Assembly (NCBI GenBank): GCA_023382535.1
Contig: JAHDWA010000035.1
Location: 1 to 64,000, forward strand
Direction of reading: 5' to 3'
DNA from: Anaerolineae bacterium
GTDB lineage: Bacteria > Chloroflexota > Anaerolineae > 4572-78 > J111
DNA: 64,000 nucleotides
Shown: piece by piece, positions 16,961 through 26,422 of the stretch
Position numbering within the stretch: position 1 is the stretch's first letter
How the letters are laid out: each line of letters starts with the position of its first letter
The notes under the pieces: generated by a model
What the model was told of the DNA's origin: nothing
The model's input: the letters and a program-made list of their open reading frames with translations, nothing else
Database searches by the model: none
Position numbers and translations under genes: made by a program

Positions 16961-17533
16961 ATGATTGACGCCTTTTCAAATATTGCGACCGCCTTCGGGT
17001 TATCGTCTTCGGCCGGGCTAAATGCCTATTTGCCCTTGCTGATTGTGGCCCTGACGGCCCGCTATACCGATTTGATCCACCTCAACAAACCCTGGGATGT
17101 AATGACCAGCGGCTGGGTTATCGGCGCGCTGGCGGTGCTGTTGCTGGTTGAAATGACGGTGGATAAAATCCCGGCAGTAGATTCGCTCAACGACGTTATC
17201 CAGACGGCGGGCCGGCCTCTCGCCGGAGCCGTTCTGTTTGCCGCCAGTTCGGGGGTCGTGGGCGACCTGCATCCGGCTCTGGCTTTTATTGCCGGGTTGA
17301 TTCTGGCCGGCGGCGTCCATGCCGTTAAAACGACGGCCCGGCCCGTGGTTACGGCCACGACAGCCGGCGTGGGTAACTGGGCGGTCAGCCTTGTGGAGGA
17401 CGTTATCGCCCTGATCGCGGCGATTCTCGCCATCTTGCTGCCCGTCATCGTCGCCCTGGCCGTTATCTTCCTGTTCCTCCTGTTTATCTGGTGGCAGAGC
17501 CGGCGGCGTCGTTCTAAAGCGATGGCTGTTTAA
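16961..17533 (+). CDS. DUF4126 family membrane protein
   Basis: The 190-aa protein fits DUF4126: GLSSSAGLNAYLPLLIVALTARY near the start, the DKIPAVDSLNDVIQT segment, then GGVHAVKTTARPVV and a long hydrophobic end with a basic tail. It has five or six membrane helices. Function is unknown. AAGGAGGT lies seven bases before the ATG, the strongest ribosome binding site in this stretch. Confidence 0.82.
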   Translation: MIDAFSNIATAFGLSSSAGLNAYLPLLIVALTARYTDLIHLNKPWDVMTSGWVIGALAVLLLVEMTVDKIPAVDSLNDVIQTAGRPLAGAVLFAASSGVVGDLHPALAFIAGLILAGGVHAVKTTARPVVTATTAGVGNWAVSLVEDVIALIAAILAILLPVIVALAVIFLFLLFIWWQSRRRRSKAMAV

Positions 17534-17564
17534 AGTACTTTTAGAAGATGTTTCTCGTTCGTCT

Positions 17565-17611
17565 GGCGTGTTGCGTGTTCCGTAAAATAAACGGAATACG
17601 CAACACGTAAT
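17565..17611. repeat. Palindromic repeat, family C
   Basis: GCGTGTTGCGTGTTCCGT and ACGGAATACGCAACACG surround AAAATAA. It lies between the DUF4126 and DUF4190 genes. Confidence 0.7.
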
Positions 17612-17635
17612 AGCAGATCACTCAGGAGTGACTCC

Positions 17636-17983
17636 ATGCAACAACCGGACTACGCTTCCTCGCAAACCAGCACAATGGCGATTGTCAGCGTTATTTCAGG
17701 GGTTTTGAGCTGGTTCGTCCTGCCCTTTATTGGGGCTGTCGTGGCAATCATTACCGGCCATATGGCCCGTAACGAGATAAAAAGTAACCCCGGCATGCAA
17801 GGCGATGCTTTAGCCCTGATCGGCCTGATTTTAGGTTATCTGCATATCATCACTTTTTGCGGCGGATTGCTGCTTTTCCTCCTTTTCTTTGGCGGGATCG
17901 TCGGCCTGAGCGGCTGCGCGATCCTATCCGAGGCTGGTCAATCGGGCGCTTCCTTAACTATCCCGCCCATTCCCCTGAACTGA
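17636..17983 (+). CDS. DUF4190 family small membrane protein
   Basis: A 115-aa protein with the DUF4190 pattern: a polar start, STMAIVSVISGVLSWFVLPF, then GAVVAIITGHMARNEIK, a short loop and GLILGYLHII as the second helix pair. Members are small two- to three-helix proteins of unknown role. AGGAG stands about nine bases before the ATG. The stop codon overlaps the start of the DinB gene by one base (TGATG), so the two are coupled. Confidence 0.78.
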   Translation: MQQPDYASSQTSTMAIVSVISGVLSWFVLPFIGAVVAIITGHMARNEIKSNPGMQGDALALIGLILGYLHIITFCGGLLLFLLFFGGIVGLSGCAILSEAGQSGASLTIPPIPLN

Positions 17984-18507
17984 TGGCGCGCTCCCCCATC
18001 GCTGCAATCCGGCAAGAGTTACAGGCAAGCCGTCGCATTACGCTCCAATTGATTGACCCTCTGGACGCTGAAACGGCGACATTTCGCCCACGACCCGATG
18101 CCTGGAGTATCAAAGACCATGTGGCTCACCTGATGGCGGTGGAAGAATCAGTTATCCATTTTGCCCATCGTATTCTCGACGAAGATTGTCCCATTTCACC
18201 CCTTTGTCACGACGTGGCTTTTAACCAGGACGTTTGGAATAACCGCGAAGTGGCCGAGCGGGCCGGCTACACCTGGATTGAAGCTCGCTGCGCGCTCGAT
18301 GCCATCCGCCAAGAACTGCTGGCGCTCCTCGATCACGTCCCTATTGAGTCGCTAGACCGGCTGGGTTCCCATCCTGTGTGGGGAACGCCGGTAACTCTTG
18401 CTAGCGTCCTGCGCGTCCCCTACCGCCACGAGCGGCGTCACCGTGATGAGATTGCGGCGCTGGCTGCGCTCAAGCAAACAAAAATGTCCTCAGGAGTCCC
18501 GACTTGA
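17983..18507 (+). CDS. DinB-fold protein (putative metal-dependent hydrolase or thiol transferase)
   Basis: The 174-aa protein shows the DinB four-helix pattern: WSIKDHVAHLMAVEESVIHF carries the first histidine (DHVAHL), a central histidine occurs in CHDVAF, and VPYRHERRHRDEIAAL gives the C-terminal histidines, together a plausible metal site. Family members include bacillithiol or mycothiol S-transferases and damage-induced proteins; the substrate here is unknown. ATG 17983 overlaps the previous stop. The stop codon falls in the loop of the terminator hairpin. Confidence 0.8.
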   Translation: MARSPIAAIRQELQASRRITLQLIDPLDAETATFRPRPDAWSIKDHVAHLMAVEESVIHFAHRILDEDCPISPLCHDVAFNQDVWNNREVAERAGYTWIEARCALDAIRQELLALLDHVPIESLDRLGSHPVWGTPVTLASVLRVPYRHERRHRDEIAALAALKQTKMSSGVPT

Positions 18508-18524
18508 ATCGGGACTCCTGTTTT
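18491..18524 (+). terminator. Rho-independent terminator of the DUF4190-DinB unit
   Basis: A perfect 12-base stem CAGGAGTCCCGA/TCGGGACTCCTG is followed by TTTT. The six-base loop contains part of the DinB stop codon, so the last codons of the gene are the left arm of the hairpin. Confidence 0.85.
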
Positions 18525-18589
18525 CTAGAGCTGGCCCACAAAATATGGGAAAAGGAACCTATTAGTCTACAAGATATAGTGTTTCTTAT

Positions 18590-18618
18590 TTGAAAATTGA
18601 TCCAACTTAGTTTACAAT
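18590..18618 (+). promoter_or_regulatory. Promoter of the glycogen phosphorylase gene
   Basis: TTGAAA and TACAAT are separated by 17 bases; the start codon is 84 bases downstream. Confidence 0.65.
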
Positions 18619-18701
18619 TATTGGTACTTGCGTATTAGCCATTCTCCTTTATTCTAATTCAGGACAGTGCCAGAAACATAGTCGTACCGGAAAGGAGTAT
18701 C

Positions 18702-20849
18702 ATGAAATCAGTTGGATTTACGCCGATGCCCGAGCGGATCACCCGCCTGGTCGAGATTGCTTACGACTTGTGGTGGACCTGGCATCCAGAGGCCCAGGAA
18801 CTTTTTCAACGTATTGACGCCCGCTTGTGGGAGGACGTTTATCACAACCCGGTTTTATTTCTGCGGGAAGTCCGCCAATCTTCGCTGGATGAAGCAGCCA
18901 ACAGCCCCGAATTTATCCGCGCTTACCACAACATTTTGACTGCTTTTGATGAGTACCACGTGTTTGATAAGACCTGGTTCAAACATACTTACCCCGACAA
19001 AATGAATAAGCCGATCGCCTATTTCTCGGCTGAGTTCGGGCTGCACGAATGTCTGCCCATTTACTCCGGCGGCTTGGGGGTGCTCTCCGGCGACCATACC
19101 AAAGAGGCCAGCGATCTGGGTTTGCCTTTCATCGGGGTTGGCTTTTTGTACCCGCAGGGCTACTTCAAGCAAGTCATCACCCCCAACGGCGACCAGGAAG
19201 CTTACTATGTTAAAGTGCGCTTTGCCGAAGTCCCGGCGCGGCCGGCCTTTACCGCCGACGGCAAAGAAGTTGTCGTATCGGTGGCTTTGCCGGCCCGGGG
19301 TGACCTGCCCGACCGGCGCGTCCATGCCAAAGTGTACCAAATTCAGGTGGGAAATGTCCCGTTGTACCTGATGGATACCGATATTCACCCCAACGCCCCC
19401 GAAGACAGGGAACTTTCGGCCCGGCTTTATGGCGGTGATGAAGAGATGCGCCTGGCCCAGGAAAAGGTTTTGGGGGTGGGCGGCGTGCGAGCCTTGCGGG
19501 CCTTGGGCATCGAGCCAGCGGTGTTTCACATGAATGAGGGGCACTCCGCCTTTTTGGTCTTGGAGCGAGCCAGAGAGTTGGTCCAAAAGGGTAAAACTTT
19601 TGCCCAGGCCGCCGAAATTGTGCGCAAATCCTCGGTATTTACCACGCATACTCCGGTCCCGGCCGGCCACGATGCTTTCCCTTTCCACATGATGGATCGC
19701 TACTTTCCTCACTGGCATGAACATCTAAAAATCAGCCGGGAAGAGTTCTTGAATCTGGCCCGGCAGGATCAAAGCTGGGGACCCACTTTCAGCATGACTG
19801 TCCTGGCCCTCAAAATGTCGGGAAAGCACAACGGCGTGAGTAAATTACACGGCGAAGTATCCCGCAAAATGTGGAGCTGGCTCTGGCCCGACAAAAGCGT
19901 GGACGAGACGCCGATTACCTACGTGACCAACGGGATTCATACTGAAACCTGGCTGGCCCCTGAAATGAAGGCCCTGTTTGATACCTATCTGGGCAAAGAC
20001 TGGGTGCTCCATATTGACGACCAGGCCATGTGGGATAAGGTTATCGAGATTCCTGATGAAACGATGTGGGCCGTGGTCAATCAACTGCGGGCCAGGCTGA
20101 TTGAATTTGTGCGCATGCGCACCCGCCAGCGCTTGATCCGCCTGAGAATGCACGCCAATGACATCCAGGCCACGGTTGACCTGCTAAACCCGAAAGCTTT
20201 GACGATTGGCTTTGCCCGCCGCTTTGCCACCTACAAAAGGGCCACCCTGCTCTTCCACGATACCGAGCGGCTAAAACGGATTGCTTACGGCGGTGGGACG
20301 CGCCCGGTGCAGTTTATCTTTGCCGGCAAGGCCCACCCCCGCGACGAGCCGGGTAAAAACTTTATCCGCGAGGTTTATCATCGTTCCCACGAAGCCGGTT
20401 TGGCCGGCCACCTGATCTTCGTCGAAGATTACGATATGAACGTGGCCCGCCAGATGGTCGCCGGAGTGGATGTGTGGCAAAATACGCCCCGCCGCCCGCT
20501 GGAAGCCAGCGGCACCAGCGGCCAAAAAGCGGGTTTGAACGGCAGCCCTAACTTTTCCATTCTGGATGGCTGGTGGGCCGAAGGCTACAACGGCAAAAAC
20601 GGCTGGGCCATCGGCAGCGACGCCGAGTATGACAGCGAAGAAGCCCGCAACCACGCCGACGCGATGTCGTTGTACGAGATTCTGGAAAATGAGATTGTCC
20701 CCGCTTTTTACGACCGCGACAGCAAAGGCATCCCGCATAAATGGATTAAACTGGTCAAGGAGTCGATCCGCACCGTTGCGCCGCAGTTCAGCATGACCCG
20801 CATGATCAAGGAGTACACCAATAACCTGTACGTGCCGAGCATGGAATAA
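18702..20849 (+). CDS. glgP: Alpha-glucan (glycogen) phosphorylase, short type
   Basis: The 715-aa enzyme cleaves alpha-1,4-glucans to glucose 1-phosphate. It belongs to the short phosphorylase group of archaea and Thermotoga-like bacteria, which lack the allosteric N-terminus. Visible marks are AYFSAEFGLHECLPIYSGGL, FHMNEGHSAFL, THTPVPAGHDAF, YVTNGIHTETW and the PLP site EASGTSGQKAGLNG with Lys609 as the likely Schiff-base lysine. AAAGGAG is five bases before the ATG. No other glycogen genes are adjacent; it has its own promoter and a downstream hairpin. Confidence 0.94.
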   Translation: MKSVGFTPMPERITRLVEIAYDLWWTWHPEAQELFQRIDARLWEDVYHNPVLFLREVRQSSLDEAANSPEFIRAYHNILTAFDEYHVFDKTWFKHTYPDKMNKPIAYFSAEFGLHECLPIYSGGLGVLSGDHTKEASDLGLPFIGVGFLYPQGYFKQVITPNGDQEAYYVKVRFAEVPARPAFTADGKEVVVSVALPARGDLPDRRVHAKVYQIQVGNVPLYLMDTDIHPNAPEDRELSARLYGGDEEMRLAQEKVLGVGGVRALRALGIEPAVFHMNEGHSAFLVLERARELVQKGKTFAQAAEIVRKSSVFTTHTPVPAGHDAFPFHMMDRYFPHWHEHLKISREEFLNLARQDQSWGPTFSMTVLALKMSGKHNGVSKLHGEVSRKMWSWLWPDKSVDETPITYVTNGIHTETWLAPEMKALFDTYLGKDWVLHIDDQAMWDKVIEIPDETMWAVVNQLRARLIEFVRMRTRQRLIRLRMHANDIQATVDLLNPKALTIGFARRFATYKRATLLFHDTERLKRIAYGGGTRPVQFIFAGKAHPRDEPGKNFIREVYHRSHEAGLAGHLIFVEDYDMNVARQMVAGVDVWQNTPRRPLEASGTSGQKAGLNGSPNFSILDGWWAEGYNGKNGWAIGSDAEYDSEEARNHADAMSLYEILENEIVPAFYDRDSKGIPHKWIKLVKESIRTVAPQFSMTRMIKEYTNNLYVPSME

Positions 20850-20912
20850 TACGCTACTTTTTTACTCTCAGTGCTGAAAAGGCGTTAGAACCCCCCTATC
20901 CCTCGGCCTAAA

Positions 20913-20947
20913 AACGGGATGCGTGCGACCTTCTCACGCATCCCGTT
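20913..20947 (+). terminator. Strong hairpin downstream of glgP
   Basis: A perfect 13-base stem AACGGGATGCGTG/CACGCATCCCGTT with a nine-base loop lies 63 bases after the stop codon. There is no T run behind it, so termination is likely but not proven. Confidence 0.55.
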
Positions 20948-20985
20948 CCACTTCTCCCCAAAAGATTTTACGCTTTAACATAGGT

Positions 20986-21167
20986 GAGTGTATTCGGTAA
21001 TTCATTGCTGTCCGCCGAGGGCTGGAAGCTCCCGGCTACCATAGATAAAAACCGCTTAAAAGCGGTTCAGCAGCCTGCTTCAGCGGGCTTCCATTTGTGG
21101 TAGCCGGGCGTTTCAACGCTCGGCGGGCGGCGTGGCTGAGGTGATTTTGTAATTACCGAATGCTCTC
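20986..21167. repeat. 182-base nested palindrome with terminal inverted repeats (MITE-like)
   Basis: The ends GAGTGTATTCGGTAATT and AATTACCGAATGCTCTC match at 15 of 17 positions when inverted. Inside, CCGCCGAGGGCTGGAAG and GCTCGGCGGG-type arms, GGCTACCA/TGGTAGCC, AACCGCTT/AAGCGGTT and CAGCCTGCTTC/AGCGGGCTTC form further stems. It carries no ORF. It lies between glgP and kdpC, whose genes converge. Confidence 0.65.
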
Positions 21168-21185
21168 CAGGTTGGTTGTCAATTG

Positions 21186-21764
21186 CTATTGCCCGGCATC
21201 AAGCGCCAGGTTCAATTCAAGCACGTGGACCCTCGGCTCGCCCAGAATACCAAAGGTGCGGCCTTCGGTGTGCTCCGCGACAAGCCGGCTGACTGCTTCT
21301 TCGCTCAAGCCGCGCGCACGGGCTACGCGGGGCACTTGATACAGCGCCGCCGCCGGGCTGATGTGCGGGTCAAGCCCGCTGCCCGACGCTGTAACCAAAT
21401 CCACCGGGATGGGCGCGGTATTGCCGGGATCGGCGGCGCGGAGCGCGTCAACTCGCGCTTGCACCCTGTCAAGTAGAGCTTGGCTGGCCGGCCCCAGGTT
21501 TGAGCCGGATGAGGCGGCGGCATTGTACGGAAAAGGTCCGGTGGCCGAGGGCCGGCCCCAAAAATATTGGGGCGCATCGAACGGCTGTCCAATCAAGGCA
21601 GAGCCGGCGGGCTGGCCGTCTTGATAAAGTAGACTGCCGTTGGCCTGGTTGGGAAAGACCACCTGGGCAATCCCGGTGACCAGGAGCGGGTAAATGAGTC
21701 CGGTAGTAATGGTGAGAGTTATCAAAAGTATCAAAGCGGGTCTAAATTGTGTTAACATTGTCAT
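21186..21764 (-). CDS. kdpC: Potassium-transporting ATPase subunit C
   Basis: The 192-aa periplasmic-side subunit stabilises the KdpFABC high-affinity K+ pump. It has one N-terminal membrane helix (about residues 10-30) followed by [10 protein letters not shown], the GSALIGQPF segment, [10 protein letters not shown], and [14 protein letters not shown]. These are all family hallmarks, and the length is normal. It is the last gene of the operon, overlapping the small membrane protein upstream by four bases. Confidence 0.96.
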   Translation of the reverse strand: MTMLTQFRPALILLITLTITTGLIYPLLVTGIAQVVFPNQANGSLLYQDGQPAGSALIGQPFDAPQYFWGRPSATGPFPYNAAASSGSNLGPASQALLDRVQARVDALRAADPGNTAPIPVDLVTASGSGLDPHISPAAALYQVPRVARARGLSEEAVSRLVAEHTEGRTFGILGEPRVHVLELNLALDAGQ

Positions 21765-22069
21765 AGCTTCCTTTTTGAATTCATTCTATGCACTTGCCAG
21801 TAATGGGTCTGAGCCTCGGTGAGATAGTGTCCGCGCTTCGCGCCTCCTGGCTCGTCAGCTTGTTTGACCTTGTCCGGCTCGACCATAGCCGTTGGGTTGG
21901 CCCGCCACCATAAGATAATCACCCCATAAACCACTACGATTACTATGATCGTCAGGGCCTCCTCCCAGAAGAGCGACAGGTGAAAGTAGTAACTCAGCAG
22001 CATGACCCCGATGAGTAAAAGAGCCAGCAAGTCGAAAGCCCAATAGATAAAGCTGCTTCGTTTTTTCAT
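21761..22069 (-). CDS. Small two-helix membrane protein inserted between kdpB and kdpC
   Basis: The 102-aa protein has two membrane helices (about 8-27 and 33-53), ends the second with ILWWRANP, and has a charged cytoplasmic tail ending RMNSKRKL. It overlaps kdpC by four bases and starts 11 bases after kdpB, so it is certainly part of the operon. I know of no Kdp subunit of this kind in the standard KdpFABC complex. It resembles the protein at 26423-26830 in layout and may be a regulator or an extra subunit. Confidence 0.7.
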   Translation of the reverse strand: MKKRSSFIYWAFDLLALLLIGVMLLSYYFHLSLFWEEALTIIVIVVVYGVIILWWRANPTAMVEPDKVKQADEPGGAKRGHYLTEAQTHYWQVHRMNSKRKL

Positions 22070-22080
22070 CGCGCCCTCAC

Positions 22081-24150
22081 TTAAGCCAGCCCCAGCCCTA
22101 CCAGGATCAAGTCAATCAACTTGATGCCGACGAAAGGGGCAATCAGTCCACCCACGCCGTAAATCAACAGGTTGTCACGCAGCAGTTGCGCCGCGCCAAC
22201 CGGGCGGTAGGGGACGCCATGTAAGGCCAGTGGGATGAGGGCGATGATAATCAGGGCATTGAAAATCACGGCCGACAGAATCGCACTCTCCGGTGTCGCC
22301 AGGCGCATAAAGTTGAGCGCTCCCAGAACCGGATAGGTCGAGGCAAAGGCCGCCGGGATGATGGCAAAATATTTGGCTACATCGTTGGCAATGCTAAAGG
22401 TGGTCAGCGCGCCGCGAGTCATCAACAGTTGCTTGCCGATTTCGACGATCTCCAACAGCTTGGTCGGATTGCTGTCCAGGTCTACCATATTGGCGGCCTC
22501 GCGGGCCGGCTGCGTGCCCGTGTTCATCGCAACGGCTACATCTGCTTGAGCGAGCGCCGGAGCGTCATTGGTGCCGTCGCCGGTCATCGCGACCAGCCGG
22601 CCGCCGGTTTGATACTCGCGGATCAACTTCAGCTTGGCTTCCGGGGTGGCCTGAGCCAGAAAATCGTCTACCCCGGCTTCGGCGGCGATGGCGGCGGCCG
22701 TCAGGGGATTGTCGCCGGTGATCATCACCGTTTTGATGCCCATCCGCCGCAGTTGGGCAAAGCGCTCCTTAATCCCCCCCTTGACCACGTCTTTGAGATG
22801 AACGACCCCCATGATTTGACCATCTCGCGCCACCGAAAGAGGTGTGCCGCCGCTCCGGGCAATTCGCTCGATGATTTCCTCGATCTCCGGCGCCGTGCCG
22901 TTGCCATTGGTTTTCACATAGGCCGTGATAGCGTCGGGCGCACCCTTGCGAATGGTATGGCTGCCAAAATTTGCGCCGCTCATCCGGGTTTGGGCGGTAA
23001 AGGGGATGAACTCCGCTCCCATAGCGGCGACATCGCGGCCGCGCAGCCCATACTTCTCCTTAGCCAGCACCACAATCGAGCGCCCTTCAGGGGTTTCATC
23101 ACTTAACGAGGCAATTTGAGCAGCGTCAGCCAGTTCTACGGCGCTCACCCTGGGGGCGGGGATAAAATCAGTAGCCATACGATTACCCAGAGTGATGGTG
23201 CCGGTCTTGTCCAGCAGCAGCACGTCCACATCACCCGCCGCTTCAACCGCCCGGCCCGACATGGCAATCACGTTGCGCCGGATCAAGCGGTCCATCCCGG
23301 CGATACCGATGGCGCTCAACAGCCCGCCAATGGTCGTCGGGATGAGGCAGACGAGCAGGGCTACCAGCACGGTGATGGTGATGGGCGTACCCTGTCCGGC
23401 CACCTCCACGCTGAAGAGCGAGTAGGGCAGCAAGGTGACGCACACCAGCAGAAAGATGATGGTGAAGCCGGCCAGCAGGATATTCAAAGCGATTTCGTTG
23501 GGCGTTTTTTGCCGTTTGGCTCCTTCCACCAGGCTGATCATGCGATCGAGAAAGCCCTCACCCGGATTGGTACTGACCCGCACCACCAGCCAGTCCGACA
23601 GCACGCGGGTGCCACCCGTGACGGCGCTGCGGTCGCCGCCCGCCTCGCGGATGACCGGGGCGCTCTCGCCGGTAACAGCGCTCTCGTCCACCGAGGCCAC
23701 CCCGGTGACGATTTCACCATCGGCCGGGATGATATCGCCCGCCTCGACCAGGAACATATCCCCCTGGCGCAGCGCGGTCGAAGGAACTTCGTCGTACTCA
23801 CTCCGGCGGCCTGACGGGGGCAGCTTTTTGGCGAGAGTTTCGCGGCGGGTTTTGCGCAGGGCCTCGGCCTGGGCTTTGCCGCGCCCTTCGGCCAGGGCCT
23901 CGGCAAAGTTGGCAAAGACAACGGTGAACCACAGCCAGGCCGAAATGGCCAAGATGAAGCTCGCCGGAGCTTCGCCCTGGCCGGTCAAGGCTTGAATGAA
24001 AAGAAAGGTGGTCAGGATGCTGCCGACCTCGACCACGAACATGACCGGGTTGCGGACCTGTACGCGCGGATCGAGCTTGCGAAAGGCGTCAATGATGGCG
24101 CGGCGATACAAGGCTTTTTTGATTTGAGCTTGCGTTTTTGTTTGTGCCAT
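22081..24150 (-). CDS. kdpB: Potassium-transporting ATPase subunit B (P-type ATPase)
   Basis: The 689-aa catalytic subunit is phosphorylated on the aspartate of [11 protein letters not shown]. Other P-type marks are TGES in the actuator domain, KGAPDAI in the nucleotide domain, [10 protein letters not shown] and [15 protein letters not shown]. The ending [19 protein letters not shown] is typical of KdpB. GGAG is seven bases before the ATG. The start is 86 bases after kdpA, a gap filled with a family B repeat, which is unusual for adjacent subunit genes. Confidence 0.98.
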   Translation of the reverse strand: MAQTKTQAQIKKALYRRAIIDAFRKLDPRVQVRNPVMFVVEVGSILTTFLFIQALTGQGEAPASFILAISAWLWFTVVFANFAEALAEGRGKAQAEALRKTRRETLAKKLPPSGRRSEYDEVPSTALRQGDMFLVEAGDIIPADGEIVTGVASVDESAVTGESAPVIREAGGDRSAVTGGTRVLSDWLVVRVSTNPGEGFLDRMISLVEGAKRQKTPNEIALNILLAGFTIIFLLVCVTLLPYSLFSVEVAGQGTPITITVLVALLVCLIPTTIGGLLSAIGIAGMDRLIRRNVIAMSGRAVEAAGDVDVLLLDKTGTITLGNRMATDFIPAPRVSAVELADAAQIASLSDETPEGRSIVVLAKEKYGLRGRDVAAMGAEFIPFTAQTRMSGANFGSHTIRKGAPDAITAYVKTNGNGTAPEIEEIIERIARSGGTPLSVARDGQIMGVVHLKDVVKGGIKERFAQLRRMGIKTVMITGDNPLTAAAIAAEAGVDDFLAQATPEAKLKLIREYQTGGRLVAMTGDGTNDAPALAQADVAVAMNTGTQPAREAANMVDLDSNPTKLLEIVEIGKQLLMTRGALTTFSIANDVAKYFAIIPAAFASTYPVLGALNFMRLATPESAILSAVIFNALIIIALIPLALHGVPYRPVGAAQLLRDNLLIYGVGGLIAPFVGIKLIDLILVGLGLA

Positions 24151-24159
24151 GAGTTATCT

Positions 24160-24236
24160 CCAAAAATTGGCCGCAGACCACCGGCCGCAGACCACCGCAA
24201 TTATCAGCGGTCTGCCGCCAGCCGTCGGCGGTCGTT
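24160..24236. repeat. Family B repeat (GGTCGGCGGTC type) between kdpA and kdpB
   Basis: Units CCGCAGACCACCG twice on one side face CGGTCTGCCG and CGTCGGCGGTCG on the other around CAATTATCAG. Related copies lie at 40250-40299, 53842-53873 and 63073-63103. Confidence 0.7.
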
Positions 24237-26030
24237 TTAGAATGTCACTCCCTGATTTAGCAGCAACTGTTCGACAATCGGCCCCAGGGCCAGGGCCGGG
24301 AGGAAGCTCAACGCCCCGACGATGACGACGACGGCTATGATCCAGCCGACGAAGAGTGGGGTGTGGGTGGGCAGTGTCCCCGCACTGGGCGGCACTTTCT
24401 TTTTCCGAACCAACGACCCGGCAATGGCCAACGTGGGAATAGCTAACCAGTAGCGGGCGAAGAGCATGGCCAGCCCGCCGGTCAGATTATAGAAGGGATT
24501 ATTGGCGCCCAAACCGGCAAAGGCGCTGCCGTTGTTGTTGCCCTGCGAGCTAAAAGCATAGAGAACTTCACTAAAGCCGTGGGGACCGGTGTTGTAGATG
24601 GTCGTGTAGGGAAAGTCGGCGTTGAACAAGGCTCCTTTGCCCGCGGTCGTGCCGACCGCCACAGCCGTGGCCAGCAAGACCACCGCCGGCGGAACGAGGA
24701 TGACAATGGCCGCCATCTTCATTTCGTAAGCTTCGATCTTTTTGCCCAGGTATTCGGGCGTCCGCCCGATCATCAGCCCGGCCACAAACACGGCGATGAT
24801 GGCGAAAACGAGCAGTCCGTACAAGCCCGAACCGACCCCGCCGTAGATGACCTCGCCGAGCTGCATCAGCCACATCGGCGCCAGGCCGCCCAGCGGGGTG
24901 TAAGAGTCATGCATCGAGTTGACCGAGCCGTTGGAGGCGGCCGTCGTGGCGCTGGCCCACAAGGCCGAGTTGGCAATGCCGAAACGGACCTCTTTGCCCT
25001 CCATATTACCGCCAGACTGTAAGTCGCTGGCAACCTGATCCGCTCCCAATTGAGTCAGGAGGGGATTGCCATTCTGCTCGGCGATGACGGTGGTCACCAT
25101 CAAGGGGACAAACATAAGGGTCATTGCCGCCAGCACCGCCCAACCCTGGCGTGTGTCGCCTACCATTTTGCCGAAGGTGTAGCACAGGGCGGCCGGAATC
25201 AGCAGGATCGCCAGCATCTCCACAAAGTTAGAGAGGGGCGTCGGGTTTTCAAACGGATGGGCCGAGTTGACGTTGAAAAAGCCGCCGCCGTTCGTGCCAA
25301 GCTGCTTGATGATGATTTGAGAGGCCGCCGGGCCAAGCGCCAGGACCTGCTCGGTGATGGTATTCCCATCGGCATCGCTGGTCGCTTGTAACAAAGGCAC
25401 AATCTGGTAGGTGCTCAGGGTTTGCACCACCCCCTGCGAAATCAGGGCGAATGCTCCGACAACGGCCAGCGGCAGCAGGATGTAAAGCGTTGAGCGGGTC
25501 AGGTCTACCCAGAAGTTGCCAATCGTCCGGGCGGAGCGCCGGGCCAGGCCGCGGCAGAAGGCTGCCAGCGTAGCCATCCCCGTGGCTGCCGAAACAAAGT
25601 TTTGGACGGTCATGCCTAACATCTGGGTCAGGTAGCTTATGGTGACTTCGCCGCCGTAGCCCTGCCAGTTGGTGTTAGAGGCAAAGCTGACCGCGGTGTT
25701 GAACGACGAGTCGGGCGTGACCGCACCCAATCCTATCGGGTTGAACGGCAAAAAGCCTTGCAGGCGCTGCAGTCCGTAGAGTAAAAACAGCCCCAACGCG
25801 TTGAAAAGCAGCATGGCGATAGCATAGGTCTGCCAATTCATTTCCTCGCCGGCCCGCACACCCGACAGGTGATAGAGCAGTCGTTCGACCGGACCCAGCA
25901 CCGGGTCCAGCCAGGTACGCTCGCCCTGGTAGACGCGGGCCATAAACGCGCCCAGCGGCTTGACGAGCAGTAATAATACCAGCATATATAGCCCAATTTG
26001 GGCCCAACCGATTAGGGTCATAAGAGTCAC
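24237..26030 (-). CDS. kdpA: Potassium-transporting ATPase subunit A (K+ channel-like)
   Basis: The 597-aa membrane subunit selects and binds K+. All filter-region segments are present: [39 protein letters not shown] and the later [13 protein letters not shown]. About ten hydrophobic helices span the length, which is normal for the family. GGAG is eight bases before the ATG. It lies downstream of kdpF with a 109-base gap that holds a palindromic repeat. Confidence 0.98.
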   Translation of the reverse strand: MTLMTLIGWAQIGLYMLVLLLLVKPLGAFMARVYQGERTWLDPVLGPVERLLYHLSGVRAGEEMNWQTYAIAMLLFNALGLFLLYGLQRLQGFLPFNPIGLGAVTPDSSFNTAVSFASNTNWQGYGGEVTISYLTQMLGMTVQNFVSAATGMATLAAFCRGLARRSARTIGNFWVDLTRSTLYILLPLAVVGAFALISQGVVQTLSTYQIVPLLQATSDADGNTITEQVLALGPAASQIIIKQLGTNGGGFFNVNSAHPFENPTPLSNFVEMLAILLIPAALCYTFGKMVGDTRQGWAVLAAMTLMFVPLMVTTVIAEQNGNPLLTQLGADQVASDLQSGGNMEGKEVRFGIANSALWASATTAASNGSVNSMHDSYTPLGGLAPMWLMQLGEVIYGGVGSGLYGLLVFAIIAVFVAGLMIGRTPEYLGKKIEAYEMKMAAIVILVPPAVVLLATAVAVGTTAGKGALFNADFPYTTIYNTGPHGFSEVLYAFSSQGNNNGSAFAGLGANNPFYNLTGGLAMLFARYWLAIPTLAIAGSLVRKKKVPPSAGTLPTHTPLFVGWIIAVVVIVGALSFLPALALGPIVEQLLLNQGVTF

Positions 26031-26050
26031 TCCAATTTAGGATTTAAGCA

Positions 26051-26142
26051 CGTAGTAAACGATTATCGGTTATCAGTAAGCAGTCATCAGTAATCTTTTC
26101 CTGTTTACTGATGACTGCCTACTGTTCACTGACGACTGCCTA
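26051..26142. repeat. Palindromic repeat, family E (CAGTAAGCAGTCATCAGTAA type)
   Basis: ATCAGTAAGCAGTCATCAGT and TACTGATGACTGCCTACTG face each other with the centre AATCTTTTCCTG. It lies between kdpA and kdpF and reaches the kdpF stop codon. Confidence 0.65.
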
Positions 26143-26226
26143 TCCAAACCACTCCGGTTTCAACAGGGCTAAAATCAGATAGATAAGCAAAGCTAAGGAA
26201 ATTAAGCCGGCGATAAGATACAGCAT
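26140..26226 (-). CDS. kdpF: Potassium-transporting ATPase subunit F
   Basis: The 28-residue hydrophobic peptide reads MLYLIAGLISLALLIYLILA and ends LLKPEWFG, the typical KdpF pattern of one helix followed by a short KPE-F tail. It stabilises the complex at the KdpA-KdpB interface by family knowledge. GGAGG lies five bases before the ATG, at the end of the gene upstream. Confidence 0.9.
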   Translation of the reverse strand: MLYLIAGLISLALLIYLILALLKPEWFG

Positions 26227-26227
26227 G

Positions 26228-26320
26228 TTATTCCTCCATCAATTTCTCGCAGCCAACGATGAGACCCCAACTGGCGGCGAAGAAGATCAGGGCCACGCCC
26301 AGGTACAATAAATCTGCCAT
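26228..26320 (-). CDS. Micro-protein upstream of kdpF, 30 aa, one membrane helix
   Basis: The frame reads MADLLYLGVALIFFAASWGL and ends with IVGCEKLMEE. GGAGG precedes it at about ten bases, and its last codons contain the kdpF ribosome binding site, one base before the kdpF ATG, so the two are coupled. It is predicted as a single-pass membrane peptide. I do not know its function; the position suggests an extra small Kdp subunit or regulator. Confidence 0.6.
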   Translation of the reverse strand: MADLLYLGVALIFFAASWGLIVGCEKLMEE

Positions 26321-26326
26321 TAGTTA

Positions 26327-26386
26327 TTACCTCCGTTTTTCTTCTTGAAGGACCAGGACCAGACCCAGGTAAAATAATCCTTCCAT
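26327..26386 (-). CDS. Micro-ORF, 19 aa, first of the kdpF-proximal series
   Basis: It reads MEGLFYLGLVLVLQEEKRR, close to the start of the 30-aa peptide downstream (M-x-L-x-YLG-x-x-L). GGAGG lies nine bases before its ATG. Its end AAACGGAGG provides the ribosome binding site of the next ORF. It may be a truncated paralogue or a coupling leader peptide. Confidence 0.45.
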   Translation of the reverse strand: MEGLFYLGLVLVLQEEKRR

Positions 26387-26422
26387 GCGTAATGTTCCTC
26401 CACCATCTCAACGGTGGACGAA

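Noticed and set aside
20850..21185. A small RNA gene or tRNA in the region after glgP
   Set aside because: There are several stems, but no tRNA-like cloverleaf with a CCA-type acceptor and no T-loop consensus. It is better explained as a nested palindrome.
23116..23814. A 232-aa plus-strand frame opposite kdpB
   Set aside because: Its H-, Q- and G-rich composition and complete overlap with a well-supported gene mark it as an antisense shadow.
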